From: Boseongicola sp.
Lineage (GTDB): Bacteria; Pseudomonadota; Alphaproteobacteria; Rhodobacterales; Rhodobacteraceae
Assembly (NCBI GenBank): GCA_013042105.1
Contig: JABDQU010000038.1
Coordinates: 1-34,016 of the forward strand
DNA: 34,016 nt
Direction of reading: 5' to 3'
Below the pieces are notes generated by a model. It was not told the origin of the DNA and ran no database searches. It saw only the letters and a list, made by a program, of their open reading frames with translations. Numbering within the stretch: position 1 is the stretch's first letter; the number at the start of each line of letters is the position of its first letter. The translations under genes and the position numbers were made by a program. Positions 9,301 through 17,196 of the stretch are shown in pieces.

Positions 9301-9998
9301 CCCAGCCAGCGCCGCATCGCACGCTCGAACACACTTCCCATAAAGCTCAGAAGGTCGGTCCCGTGATTGGCGGAAAACTGATGCGGATCATCCGAGCCAA
9401 GCGCCAGCATGCCCGGCAACCGCTGTTCGCCGAAGTCTAGCAAAATGCAGGCTTCTGACTTCACCCATGCGCTGTCCGCCCCATAAATCATGCTTTCTCC
9501 CGGTGCCACGCCGCGCAACGTCACCTGCCGCGGAGCTTTTCCGTGTCCAGCGTAGTGTTCGCAAAACCCTGGCTCGGCGATTGACAAAACATCGCTTATT
9601 TCCACCAGGTTTGGATCCAGCGCAGTCTCGTGACTTTCCAGCAGAAGTCTCACTTTTTTGACCCGCAGGATATCCATCACGTCCTCGCCAAGGCAGCGAA
9701 TGAACGCCTCAAACTCATGCGGCTCAAGAAAAGCAAGGATCGCGCGGTGAATCTGGTTGGTCCCTGCCAAATTCTCATAAGCCGCTGCGATAACAGAGTT
9801 ATGCGTGTCTTCCAGCCGCGTCAGCCGGTCTTCAAGGCGCTCCATCGCGACACCGCGCAAATCTACGATGTTCGAACCCATTGCCTGCTCATTCGCCGCA
9901 ATAAGGGCGCGCATGACATCAGGATCACTCAGAATCATGTCAGGTTCACTTAGAATACGCGCACGCATATCCTCGGCCAATGGTGCCGGGTCGCTCAT
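9297..9998 (-). CDS. DUF484 family protein (GAF-like)
   Basis: A 233-residue cytoplasmic protein of the DUF484 family, recognised by the N-terminal segment LSEPDMILSDPDVMRALIAAN, a coiled-coil-like helix (about 48-75, MERLEDRLTRLED) and a GAF-like C-terminal half. The family has no established biochemical role; genes of this family commonly sit directly before xerC and are translationally coupled to it, as here. A GAGG site lies about eight bases before the ATG. No catalytic motif is visible. Confidence 0.88.
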   Translation of the reverse strand: MSDPAPLAEDMRARILSEPDMILSDPDVMRALIAANEQAMGSNIVDLRGVAMERLEDRLTRLEDTHNSVIAAAYENLAGTNQIHRAILAFLEPHEFEAFIRCLGEDVMDILRVKKVRLLLESHETALDPNLVEISDVLSIAEPGFCEHYAGHGKAPRQVTLRGVAPGESMIYGADSAWVKSEACILLDFGEQRLPGMLALGSDDPHQFSANHGTDLLSFMGSVFERAMRRWLG

Positions 9999-10157
9999 GG
10001 CTGATGCCTCACTCGTTGCCTCGGGCCCGGGTTATCCCGGTGCCTCAATTGATATTTTTTTCACTCTGTCAGGAGCAAAGCACACGCTCAAGGGTGAGAT
10101 GCGAATGCGCATCAAAAGCGCGGCAGCGAAGCCACGGTTCTTTCTGGGCGGCAAACC

Positions 10158-10913
10158 TTAGGAAAACTGCTCGCGGATCAGGCGCTCTTCCAGACCGTGA
10201 CCCGGGTCGAACAACAAGCGGTGCACGATGCTGGTATCCGAATGCACTTCAACCCAGCGCACATCTGGCACGGTGCGACTGTCAGCGTCCGCCCTCACAG
10301 GACGTTTTTCGGGGTTCAGGACATCGAACCGCACTGTTGCGGTAATTGGCAAAAGCGCGCCCCGCCAACGCCTTGGTCGGAACGCGGCAACGGGTGTCAG
10401 TGCAAGAACATCCGCCCCGATGGGCAGAATTGGCCCATGGGCCGAATAATTATAGGCAGTGGACCCCGCCGGTGTCGCCACAAGGGCACCATCGCAAACC
10501 AACTCGTCCATTCGCGTGCGCCCATCGACCGAGATGCGCAATCGCGCCGCTTGAGGCCCGCCGCGCAAAAGTGAAACCTCATTCAATGCGAGGGCTTCGG
10601 TGATCTTCCCGTCAACGCCTTCCGCACGCATGGCCAGTGGATTGAGTTGCGCCTCCTCGGCTTCGGACACGCGCTCTGGCAGATTATCTTCGCTGTAGGT
10701 GTTCATCAAAAACCCGACCGTGCCACGGTTCATGCCATAGACAGGTTTGTCGAGCGCGCGGGCTTCGCTGAGCGTCTCCAGCATGAACCCGTCACCCCCA
10801 AGGGCCACGATCACATCGGCATCTTCCGCGTCCACCTGACCATATCGGTCTTTGAGTGCCGCAAGGGCCTCCTGTGCGACCTCCACATTACTGGCGCGAA
10901 AGGATAATTTCAT
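10158..10913 (-). CDS. nadK: NAD kinase
   Basis: NAD kinase phosphorylates NAD to NADP, the only route to NADP. The 251-residue protein shows the family hallmarks GGDG (39-42), a NE(V) segment in [11 protein letters not shown], and the glycine-rich [18 protein letters not shown] region (about 147-164) that binds the nucleotide. Length fits the compact bacterial form. It is transcribed away from glyA; the 189-base divergent gap (10914-11102) must hold both promoters, but no promoter or riboswitch could be recognised there, only a short CGTGA/TCACG inverted repeat (10995-11009). The downstream gap to DUF484 (9999-10157) holds a small GATGCG/CGCATC hairpin (10098-10113). Confidence 0.94.
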   Translation of the reverse strand: MKLSFRASNVEVAQEALAALKDRYGQVDAEDADVIVALGGDGFMLETLSEARALDKPVYGMNRGTVGFLMNTYSEDNLPERVSEAEEAQLNPLAMRAEGVDGKITEALALNEVSLLRGGPQAARLRISVDGRTRMDELVCDGALVATPAGSTAYNYSAHGPILPIGADVLALTPVAAFRPRRWRGALLPITATVRFDVLNPEKRPVRADADSRTVPDVRWVEVHSDTSIVHRLLFDPGHGLEERLIREQFS

Positions 10914-11102
10914 TGCTCAAGCGTCCCGGATGCCTGTTGGTCCCGCGACGATTGCCCGAGCGCATCGGAAACACAAGTGCGCATAGGTGAACAACGTGAC
11001 GACTTCACGCATCAAACTGCCGGTTTCCCGGCTTTTCGGACGCGCCAATTGCAGGTATGACGGCGCGGAACTCCAGTAGCGACCCAAAAGGGGGCAAGTC
11101 TA

Positions 11103-12398
11103 ATGAATGTGACCCACCGCGATTCCGGCTTCTTCACCGAAAGCCTCTCTGACCGCGATCCCGAACTGCATCGTGCAATTCGCTCGGAACTTGGGCGTCA
11201 GCAGGACGAGATCGAACTGATCGCATCGGAAAACATCGTTTCGGCGGCTGTCATGGAAGCCCAAGGCTCAGTGATGACCAACAAGTATGCAGAGGGCTAT
11301 CCGGGCCGTCGCTACTATGGCGGTTGCCAATACGTCGACATTGCCGAGACCCTCGCCATAGATCGCGCAAAGGAACTGTTTGGGTGTGATTTCGCCAACG
11401 TTCAGCCGAATTCTGGCAGCCAGGCGAACCAGGGCGTGTTCACTGCCCTTTTGCAGCCCGGCGACACTATTCTTGGAATGAGCCTCGATGCGGGCGGCCA
11501 CCTCACACACGGCGCCAAGCCAAACCAGTCAGGCAAGTGGTTCAATGCGGTGCAATACGGTGTGCGCAAGGAGGACTTGCGACTGGATTACGATCAGGTC
11601 GCAGCACTCGCCGCCGAACATCAGCCAAAGCTGATCATCGCAGGCGGCTCGGCCATCCCACGCCAGATCGACTTTGCCAAAATGCGCGAGATTGCAGACA
11701 GCGTCGGGGCCTACCTTCACGTCGACATGGCCCATTTCGCAGGTCTCGTGGCTGCGGGCGAGCATCCATCGCCGTTCCCACACGCGCATGTTGCGACAAC
11801 GACGACACACAAAACCCTGCGGGGCCCACGCGGCGGGATGATCCTGACCAATGACGAAGCATTGGCCAAGAAATTCAATTCGGCCATCTTCCCCGGTATT
11901 CAGGGTGGCCCCCTGATGCACGTCATCGCGGCGAAAGCCGTCGCCTTCGGCGAAGCGCTGCGGCCCGAGTTCAAGGTCTACCAACAGCAGGTCATCAAAA
12001 ACGCTCAAGCACTGGCGGATGAGCTTATGAAGGGCGGGATCGATATCGTGACAGGCGGGACTGATACGCATGTGCTGCTGGTCGACTTGCGCCCCAAGGG
12101 CGTCACCGGCAAAGCGACAGAGGCCGCTTTGGGTCGCGCGCATATCACCTGTAACAAGAACGGCATTCCCTTTGATACGGAAAAACCAATGATCACGTCA
12201 GGTGTGCGTCTCGGGTCCCCGGCAGCGACGACGCGTGGCTTTGCCGAAGGCGAATTCCGCCAGATCGGGCGTTGGATTACCGAGGTCGTCGACGGCCTCG
12301 CGGCCAATGGTGAAGACGCAAACAGCGCTGTCGAGCAGCGTGTGAAAACCGAAGTCAAAGCCCTCTGTGACCGTTTCCCGGTCTATCCCGGTCTTTGA
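11103..12398 (+). CDS. glyA: Serine hydroxymethyltransferase
   Basis: GlyA is a PLP enzyme that converts serine and tetrahydrofolate to glycine and methylene-tetrahydrofolate, the main source of one-carbon units. The 431-residue protein is full length and shows [10 protein letters not shown] (about 38-47), the tetrahydrofolate/PLP region [14 protein letters not shown] (about 62-75), [10 protein letters not shown] and the PLP-binding Lys237 in [20 protein letters not shown] ribosome binding site lies about seven bases before the ATG. The following hydrolase gene starts nine bases after the stop codon, so the two are likely co-transcribed. Confidence 0.97.
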   Translation: MNVTHRDSGFFTESLSDRDPELHRAIRSELGRQQDEIELIASENIVSAAVMEAQGSVMTNKYAEGYPGRRYYGGCQYVDIAETLAIDRAKELFGCDFANVQPNSGSQANQGVFTALLQPGDTILGMSLDAGGHLTHGAKPNQSGKWFNAVQYGVRKEDLRLDYDQVAALAAEHQPKLIIAGGSAIPRQIDFAKMREIADSVGAYLHVDMAHFAGLVAAGEHPSPFPHAHVATTTTHKTLRGPRGGMILTNDEALAKKFNSAIFPGIQGGPLMHVIAAKAVAFGEALRPEFKVYQQQVIKNAQALADELMKGGIDIVTGGTDTHVLLVDLRPKGVTGKATEAALGRAHITCNKNGIPFDTEKPMITSGVRLGSPAATTRGFAEGEFRQIGRWITEVVDGLAANGEDANSAVEQRVKTEVKALCDRFPVYPGL

Positions 12399-12407
12399 TA
12401 CCAAACG

Positions 12408-13157
12408 ATGTTGAACGCCAACACCTTTGGCAGCGAAACTGAAACAACGCCGCTATTGATTGCGCACGGGCTTTTTGGCTCGGCGCGCAATTGGGGCGTT
12501 GTGGCAAAACGGCTTTCAGCCGATCGGCTGGTTACGGCGGTCGATATGCGCAACCATGGAGAAAGCCCTTGGTTCGACGGCCATCTTTATCCGGATATGG
12601 CCGAGGATCTGGCACAAGCGATCCCCGAGCGCGCGGATGTTCTGGGCCACTCGATGGGCGGCAAGGCCGCGATGCTTTTGGCACTTAAATCCCCGGACAA
12701 AGTCCGGAAACTGATCGTCGCAGACATCGCGCCGGTCGCCTATTCCCATACGCAGACCCCTTTGATCGATGCGATGAAGGCCCTCGATCTCGGACAGATC
12801 GAGACGCGCGGCGATGCCGACAGACTGTTACAGCCACGTATCGACGACGCGGGTGTCCGAGCCTTTTTATTGCAATCATTGGATGTCAAAGAGCGGCGCT
12901 GGCGGCTGAACCTGGATGTCTTGGCAAACGAGATGGAACACATCATCGGTTTTCCCGAGGTCTCCTGTGTTTTTGACGGCCCGACCCTGTTCTTGTCAGG
13001 CGCCAACAGCGACTACGTGATGCGGGAACACAGAGATCGCATTCGCAGTCTTTTTCCGGCAGCAAGGTTCGCAAAGATCCCCGGCGCGGGACATTGGTTG
13101 CACGCAGAAAAGCCACGTGATTTTGAAGCAGCGGTTTCTGCGTTTCTCTCTGCATAG
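12408..13157 (+). CDS. Alpha/beta hydrolase (YbfF/ABHD11-like esterase)
   Basis: A 249-residue cytoplasmic alpha/beta hydrolase. The fold signature is clear: oxyanion region AHGLFGSARNWG (about 19-30), DMRNHGES, the nucleophile elbow GHSMGG with Ser82, an acid in GANSDYV (Asp202) and the catalytic His229 in GAGHWLH. The DMRNHG...DVLGHSMGGK pattern matches the YbfF/ABHD11 group of acyl esterases. The natural substrate is unknown. Closeness to glyA suggests one transcript but gives no clear functional link. No signal peptide is present. Confidence 0.85.
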   Translation: MLNANTFGSETETTPLLIAHGLFGSARNWGVVAKRLSADRLVTAVDMRNHGESPWFDGHLYPDMAEDLAQAIPERADVLGHSMGGKAAMLLALKSPDKVRKLIVADIAPVAYSHTQTPLIDAMKALDLGQIETRGDADRLLQPRIDDAGVRAFLLQSLDVKERRWRLNLDVLANEMEHIIGFPEVSCVFDGPTLFLSGANSDYVMREHRDRIRSLFPAARFAKIPGAGHWLHAEKPRDFEAAVSAFLSA

Positions 13158-13180
13158 TCGCTGCGACCCGTCAAGAACTG

Positions 13181-13360
13181 CTATCTTCCGAAAAACAGCT
13201 CAACCCGAGTAGCCAGCCCCGAGACGGCACCCCCAATGCCCCGCCCAATGTCCGAGACAAACGTCTCCGGAGTCGACAGCATGCTCGCTGTCAGAAAATC
13301 ACCGAATGCCAAATAACCCGCCAATAAAAAAATGCCGGCGGATACTAATCGAAGGTTCAT
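13181..13360 (-). CDS. Small membrane protein, 59 residues, unknown function
   Basis: A short reading frame with a clear AGGGGGG ribosome binding site five bases before its ATG (13358-13360). The product has one N-terminal hydrophobic helix (about residues 3-22, LVSAGIFLLAGYLAFG), then a short Gly/Ser-containing tail (DIGRGIGGAVSGLATRVE) that could form an amphipathic helix, ending FFGR. No family is recognised. Its layout is like that of the next gene upstream on the same strand (13500-13730): N-terminal membrane anchor and a tail with repeated small residues ('SG' steps). The two are 139 bases apart, so they may be a tandem pair. The reading frame, RBS and hydrophobicity profile support a real gene; function cannot be stated. 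Confidence 0.6.
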   Translation of the reverse strand: MNLRLVSAGIFLLAGYLAFGDFLTASMLSTPETFVSDIGRGIGGAVSGLATRVELFFGR

Positions 13361-13499
13361 AATAGCCCCCCTATCGCCCGTCTAATCAGTCTACAGTAGT
13401 GACAAAACCCTTGAAGCTCGAGAGCACGCTGTGATCTCACCCAACAATCCGTGAAACACCGTGAAAATCGCCAATAATGTGGCTATTCACTGCGTCTGA

Positions 13500-13730
13500 C
13501 TAATTGCCAACGGCACCAAAAGCACCGGAAACGCCACTCGCCAATCCTTTGGCGGAACTTCCGATTGACCGTCCGCTATCCACAGCAAGCCCGTAACCAC
13601 CGGCAAACCCGCCACCGCCGCCTCCGGATACAAAGGATTGTAGCGAATGGACCGGGTTCCGACCGGTGTATTGGTTGTATGCGAAGCCGGCTGCCGCAAG
13701 AGCAACAGCAAAAACGAAAATACGTCCCAT
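13500..13730 (-). CDS. Small membrane protein, 76 residues, glycine-rich tail, unknown function
   Basis: The start is the ATG at 13728-13730, preceded by a GGAGAA ribosome binding site six bases upstream; the same frame stays open much further upstream (to 14180), but that extension has no start signal and no coding character. The 76-residue product begins with a membrane helix or uncleaved signal (RIFVFAVALAAAGFAY, about 3-18), then HSLQSFVSGGGGGGFAGGYG and a Ser/Gly/Ala tail (SIGSSAKGLASGVSGAFGAVG) likely amphipathic. No domain is recognised. The tail resembles that of the neighbouring 59-residue protein in rhythm (small residues every three or four positions) rather than in exact sequence. 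Confidence 0.6.
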   Translation of the reverse strand: MGRIFVFAVALAAAGFAYNQYTGRNPVHSLQSFVSGGGGGGFAGGYGLAVDSGRSIGSSAKGLASGVSGAFGAVGN

Positions 13731-13813
13731 CGTGTTTCTCCTTCCCCCAAAGGACCCACCGTCGCAACTATATCTGTTTTTCCGGCAAATTGCTGAAAAT
13801 TTTCTAGAAACAC

Positions 13814-14645
13814 TTAGGTGATCAATGCTTACCAATTGGAAAGCAGCCCGAAACAGAATCTCTGAAGACCTGACTCTTTCGGTCTGGCACAACATATAGT
13901 TGCCAGATCCCCGGTTATACGGTATCGCCACACCATAGGTGCGTAGACGCGGTATGCATGCTCTGACGAGAAGCGGGGGTCGACTGTTTTCACAGTTGGC
14001 CCCCGTGGCATTCCAGAAGCCCGAATTTCGGGCCAGAAATAGCAGAAGGCGCCAGGTGCTCAGACGCGGTCTTTGCATTGTGCTGTTGCCAACACGCCCT
14101 GACGCCTTCTTTGAACCTATTTCCCCGAAGGGAAGCAGGCCCGTTTGCAGCGTTCCCGGAGGTTCGCCACCACAAACCAAAATCTTGCGATCCTGATCTG
14201 CGCACTCTGCCCTTTATCCACCCGGCTTTCCGATCCGACCCGAAGGCCATCTCGGTCCGCCTAGCTTCCTCAAGTTCTTCCCGATCCGATCCGGTACTGA
14301 TGTCCCTTTTCAAAACGCTTCAACCTTGAGAGGCCTAGCACCCCGCTCCTTCGCCGAAGCTCCGTTGCGGTGCCATCAATGTTGCAAAGAAGTGCCGTTG
14401 CGCCAAGACAAAAGCACCGCAGCATCAAAATTTCTTGGGGACAGTTCTGGGGACGGATTTGAGGATGCCTTGTGGATCGATTGAAATTTTTTCTGAGGCG
14501 CAATCACTTAAACCGGGAAAAGTGCTGAGCGCACGGTGCTAGAAAACTCTGCAGCATTCTGCAGGTGCGAGAAGGTTTATTTGGCAAGACTTGTCTTTGA
14601 AGGCGCCTCGGTGGGCCAAAACTTCGAATCAATAACGGTAGGCTT
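13814..14645. other. Gene-poor stretch with imperfect direct repeats
   Basis: About 830 bases with no supportable gene: the open frames on both strands lack ribosome binding sites, use unusual codons and resemble no family. Two imperfect direct repeats share GGTGCNNAGACGCGGT (13938-13953 and 14055-14070, 117 bases apart), followed by similar TGCAT-containing sequence. TGGGGAC occurs twice 12 bases apart (14436-14454). The stretch separates the small-protein genes from the AraC gene and could be a decayed element or a long untranslated region. Confidence 0.45.
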
Positions 14646-15518
14646 CTATCCAGTCGCCGCGTGAATTGCCGCTGTCTGAAAGGGATCGCGGAGATTTCGA
14701 AGCCGGTATTGGCGTGGTGTGATGCCGTACTGTCGGCGAAACAGACGATAAAAGTAGCTGTTGTTGTCAAACCCGCAGGCTTCCACCACGTCGTTGATGG
14801 ATCGCTCATCGCTGCGAAGCAAATGCGCCGCAAACTCGATCCGGATCTGGTTGATATATTCTGATGGTGTAAGCCCCGTCACTGTTTTGCAGGTTCGGCA
14901 AACATGTTCATGGCTGCGCCCGGCGGCAGCGATGAAACCCGCCGCGCCTTGGCTGAAGACCTCTTGCGATTGCGCGGCGCTGCAAGCCTCTGCGAACCAG
15001 CGCGGGGACGTGTTGCTGACACCGCTTGCCGCGTCCGCAACACGATTGGTCAAGACAAGCAGAAATTCCTCAATCCGTGCCAAAGACCGGTGTGCCGTTT
15101 GCAGTTGCTGCGCCACGTTGATGGCGCGGGCAAAGCGCGCAGGGCCAAGAATATGCATGTCCGGCATGGGCGTCTTGGCATCAAAGAACTTCCCAGCGAT
15201 CGCATCCCCATATCGGCGCGCGAGATGTTCCGCCGTTTCCATGCGAAACATGACATTGATGATCTGGCACCCCATCGTGCGATCTGCACGAAATGCATGA
15301 GCGTCCTGTGGGCGCACAAATGTAAGCTGTCCAGGCTCGAGGGTCTGCACCACACCATTGATCCAATGGCTCGTCCGACCGCTCTCGATCAAAAACACCT
15401 CAAAATAATCGTGGTCGTGTGCACTGTCGGGAAAGCGCGATGCAAGATTCTTTCGTGCAAAGTGAAAAGCTTCTTCGGGCCGAATATACGTATCAATCTT
15501 GAATGTCGTTGTTTTCAT
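14646..15518 (-). CDS. AraC family transcriptional regulator
   Basis: A 290-residue regulator with an N-terminal cupin-like sensor domain (about 20-110; HDHDYFEVFLIESG, then LEPGQLTFVRPQDAHAF, as in sugar-sensing AraC proteins) and a C-terminal double helix-turn-helix domain (about 190-285; GRSHEHVCRTCKTVTGLTPSEYINQIRIEFA, then SINDVVEACGFDNNSYFYRLFRRQYGITPRQYR). It is transcribed divergently from the PhyH-MBL-ABC-mannosidase operon across a 129-base gap, so it is very likely the regulator of that operon and possibly of itself. The sensor domain suggests the inducer is a sugar or small glycoside; the ligand is not known. The start at 15518 (MKTTTFKID) begins the conserved region. Confidence 0.9.
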   Translation of the reverse strand: MKTTTFKIDTYIRPEEAFHFARKNLASRFPDSAHDHDYFEVFLIESGRTSHWINGVVQTLEPGQLTFVRPQDAHAFRADRTMGCQIINVMFRMETAEHLARRYGDAIAGKFFDAKTPMPDMHILGPARFARAINVAQQLQTAHRSLARIEEFLLVLTNRVADAASGVSNTSPRWFAEACSAAQSQEVFSQGAAGFIAAAGRSHEHVCRTCKTVTGLTPSEYINQIRIEFAAHLLRSDERSINDVVEACGFDNNSYFYRLFRRQYGITPRQYRLRNLRDPFQTAAIHAATG

Positions 15519-15537
15519 GCCGCAAGATTAGCAAAGA

Positions 15538-15564
15538 AAAATCGTATTTGAAGGTCGGAAAATC
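15538..15564. promoter_or_regulatory. Candidate AraC-type operator: AAAATC direct repeat
   Basis: AAAATC occurs at 15538-15543 and 15559-15564, exactly 21 bases apart (two helical turns), inside the AT-rich divergent gap between the AraC gene and the phyH operon. Direct half-sites on one face of the helix are the usual arrangement for AraC-type regulators. The sequence is AT-rich and the half-sites are short, so chance cannot be excluded. Confidence 0.35.
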
Positions 15565-15647
15565 AAAATAGTGCAAAAAAAAGTCAAACTAAGTTGCTGA
15601 CATTCTAGGCTTCAAATCCGAACGTGAGCTCAAGGGGAGACTTACTC

Positions 15648-16472
15648 ATGTTGGACGACGCTCAAGATCTGAGCTTTCAGCCGGTGGATGAAACAGCTGC
15701 GAGAATTCTATCGGGCGACGCAGTTGCCCATTACAACAAGGAAGGCTTTGTCCAGCCTTTCGACATATTTGACGCCGCAGAGATTGCGACGATCCGCGAC
15801 TATCTCGACGGATTGATGCGCGATATGGGTCCGGACGGGGCTTATGGAATCAATTGCTATCAGGCGCGGCTTTCCGGACTATGGGATATCGCAACGGACC
15901 GGCGGATTCTTGATCTGGTCGAAGACATCATAGGTCCGGATATCCTGTGCTGGGCTTCCGCGATACTGTCAAAGAAGGCACATGATCCAAAGGCTGTTCC
16001 CTGGCACCAGGACGCTTCGTTCTGGTCTTTGAGTCCGGCACGCACGGTCACGGTCTGGCTTGCGATTGATGACGCAGACGCCGAGAACTCGGCGATGCGC
16101 TTTATTCCCGGCACGCACGACAAAGGCGCGATGAAAGTGCAATCCACCGGCGAAAACGCGGTCTTCCACAAGGAGACAGCCAATGTTGACGAACTTGGAG
16201 AGCCGTTCACCAATGCGCTGAAGGCGGGTCAGATTTCCATGCATGCAGATATGCTGGTTCATGGTTCGCTTCCCAACAACAGTGACCGTCGCCGATGCGG
16301 CCTCACCCTTCGATATTGCCCTCCCAGTGTCGAGATCACAGATCCGGCATGGGCGTCCGGGGTTGAAGCCATTCTGTGTCGTGGAGACGCTGGCAAATGG
16401 AAAACCCATCCGCGCCCAAGCAACAACGACATCACCAAAACCCAAAGCCCCCATGTTGTGGGGAACAATTGA
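15648..16472 (+). CDS. Phytanoyl-CoA dioxygenase (PhyH) family Fe(II)/2-oxoglutarate oxygenase
   Basis: First gene of the operon. The 274-residue product carries the facial triad of Fe(II)/2-oxoglutarate dioxygenases: His120 and Asp122 in VPWHQDASFW and His205 in HADMLVHGS, followed by an arginine in DRRRCGLTLRY that would hold 2-oxoglutarate. The PhyH family hydroxylates or demethylates many small molecules (acyl-CoAs, ectoine, methylphosphonates and others), so the substrate cannot be named. The start at 15648 is chosen because AGGGGAG lies eight bases upstream; an in-frame GTG at 15624 would place that site inside the gene. The stop TGA overlaps the ATG of the next gene by one base (TGATG), so the two are translationally coupled. 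Confidence 0.87.
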   Translation: MLDDAQDLSFQPVDETAARILSGDAVAHYNKEGFVQPFDIFDAAEIATIRDYLDGLMRDMGPDGAYGINCYQARLSGLWDIATDRRILDLVEDIIGPDILCWASAILSKKAHDPKAVPWHQDASFWSLSPARTVTVWLAIDDADAENSAMRFIPGTHDKGAMKVQSTGENAVFHKETANVDELGEPFTNALKAGQISMHADMLVHGSLPNNSDRRRCGLTLRYCPPSVEITDPAWASGVEAILCRGDAGKWKTHPRPSNNDITKTQSPHVVGNN

Positions 16473-17152
16473 TGAAGATTACCTGGTTTGGTCATGCCGC
16501 CTTTGGACTGGAGCCCGAAAATGGGCCCAAGATCATCACCGATCCCTATACGCCTGAAGGCGTAGGCTATGCTCCGATCAAGGAACCTGCGGACCTCGTT
16601 ATCATTTCATCTGATGACGACAGTGCGCATTGCCGTGCGGACCTCATTGATGGCGATCCCGAGGTTGTCAACGCGCTGACGGTCGCTCAGAACGGCGGCT
16701 CTTCTCAGGCGTTAGGCGTCGACATAACAGCGATTGAAGCCGCCGAATGGGACCATCATCCGGAACATGAGGTGCCAGGCCAGAACGGCATGTATCGCTT
16801 CACACTGGATGGCATACGTTACGCACATATGGGCGACGTCGGAAACCCGCTGACAGATGCGCAGCAGCGTTTTTTCGAAGGCACAGACGTACTTTTTGCT
16901 CTGGCGGGTGGCTATCTGACGCTTGAACTGCCGGACCTGATGGAGATGATCCACCGCACACGACCCAAGCTGGTCATTCCGATGCATTTCCGGACACTCA
17001 CTTACCGACCGCGCAACACGATGTGGATTGAAAGTTTTCTCAGCCATTTCAAAGAAGAAGACGTCGATTTCGCGTTCGGTCCCAAACACGAACTCAGAAA
17101 GGAAGATTTGCCAGACCACACGCGCGTTCTGGTGATGGATTACGTTCGCTGA
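16472..17152 (+). CDS. MBL-fold hydrolase-like protein with altered metal-binding motif
   Basis: A 226-residue protein of the beta-lactamase-fold COG2220-like group: MKITWFGHAAF start, IITDPY (about 22-27), AHMGDVGNP and VIPMHFRT near the end. The first metal motif is unusual: the family's HxHxDH appears as DDDSAH (in VIISSDDDSAHC), so two histidines are replaced by aspartates and the aspartate by alanine, while the last histidine stays. The later His and Asp ligands (AHMGD; PMHFRT) remain. It may use a different metal, one metal only, or have lost hydrolase activity. A GTGGGGA ribosome binding site precedes the ATG, which overlaps the phyH stop codon. The context suggests it works on the product or substrate of the PhyH enzyme. 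Confidence 0.78.
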   Translation: MKITWFGHAAFGLEPENGPKIITDPYTPEGVGYAPIKEPADLVIISSDDDSAHCRADLIDGDPEVVNALTVAQNGGSSQALGVDITAIEAAEWDHHPEHEVPGQNGMYRFTLDGIRYAHMGDVGNPLTDAQQRFFEGTDVLFALAGGYLTLELPDLMEMIHRTRPKLVIPMHFRTLTYRPRNTMWIESFLSHFKEEDVDFAFGPKHELRKEDLPDHTRVLVMDYVR

Positions 17153-17196
17153 CGTGAACGAAAAAAGGGGCGTGGGCCCCACAAAGGGAGGAAAAA

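Noticed and set aside
10914-11102. Possible riboswitch or regulatory RNA before glyA
   Set aside because: Only a short CGTGA/TCACG inverted repeat was seen; no folded aptamer pattern could be recognised.
13500-14180. 226-codon version of the small glycine-rich protein
   Set aside because: The upstream extension has no ribosome binding site and no coding character; a strong site lies just before the internal ATG at 13730, so only the short form is accepted.
13990-14313. Minus-strand frame of 107 codons in the gene-poor stretch
   Set aside because: Would need a TTG start without a convincing ribosome binding site, and the product matches no family; treated as non-coding.
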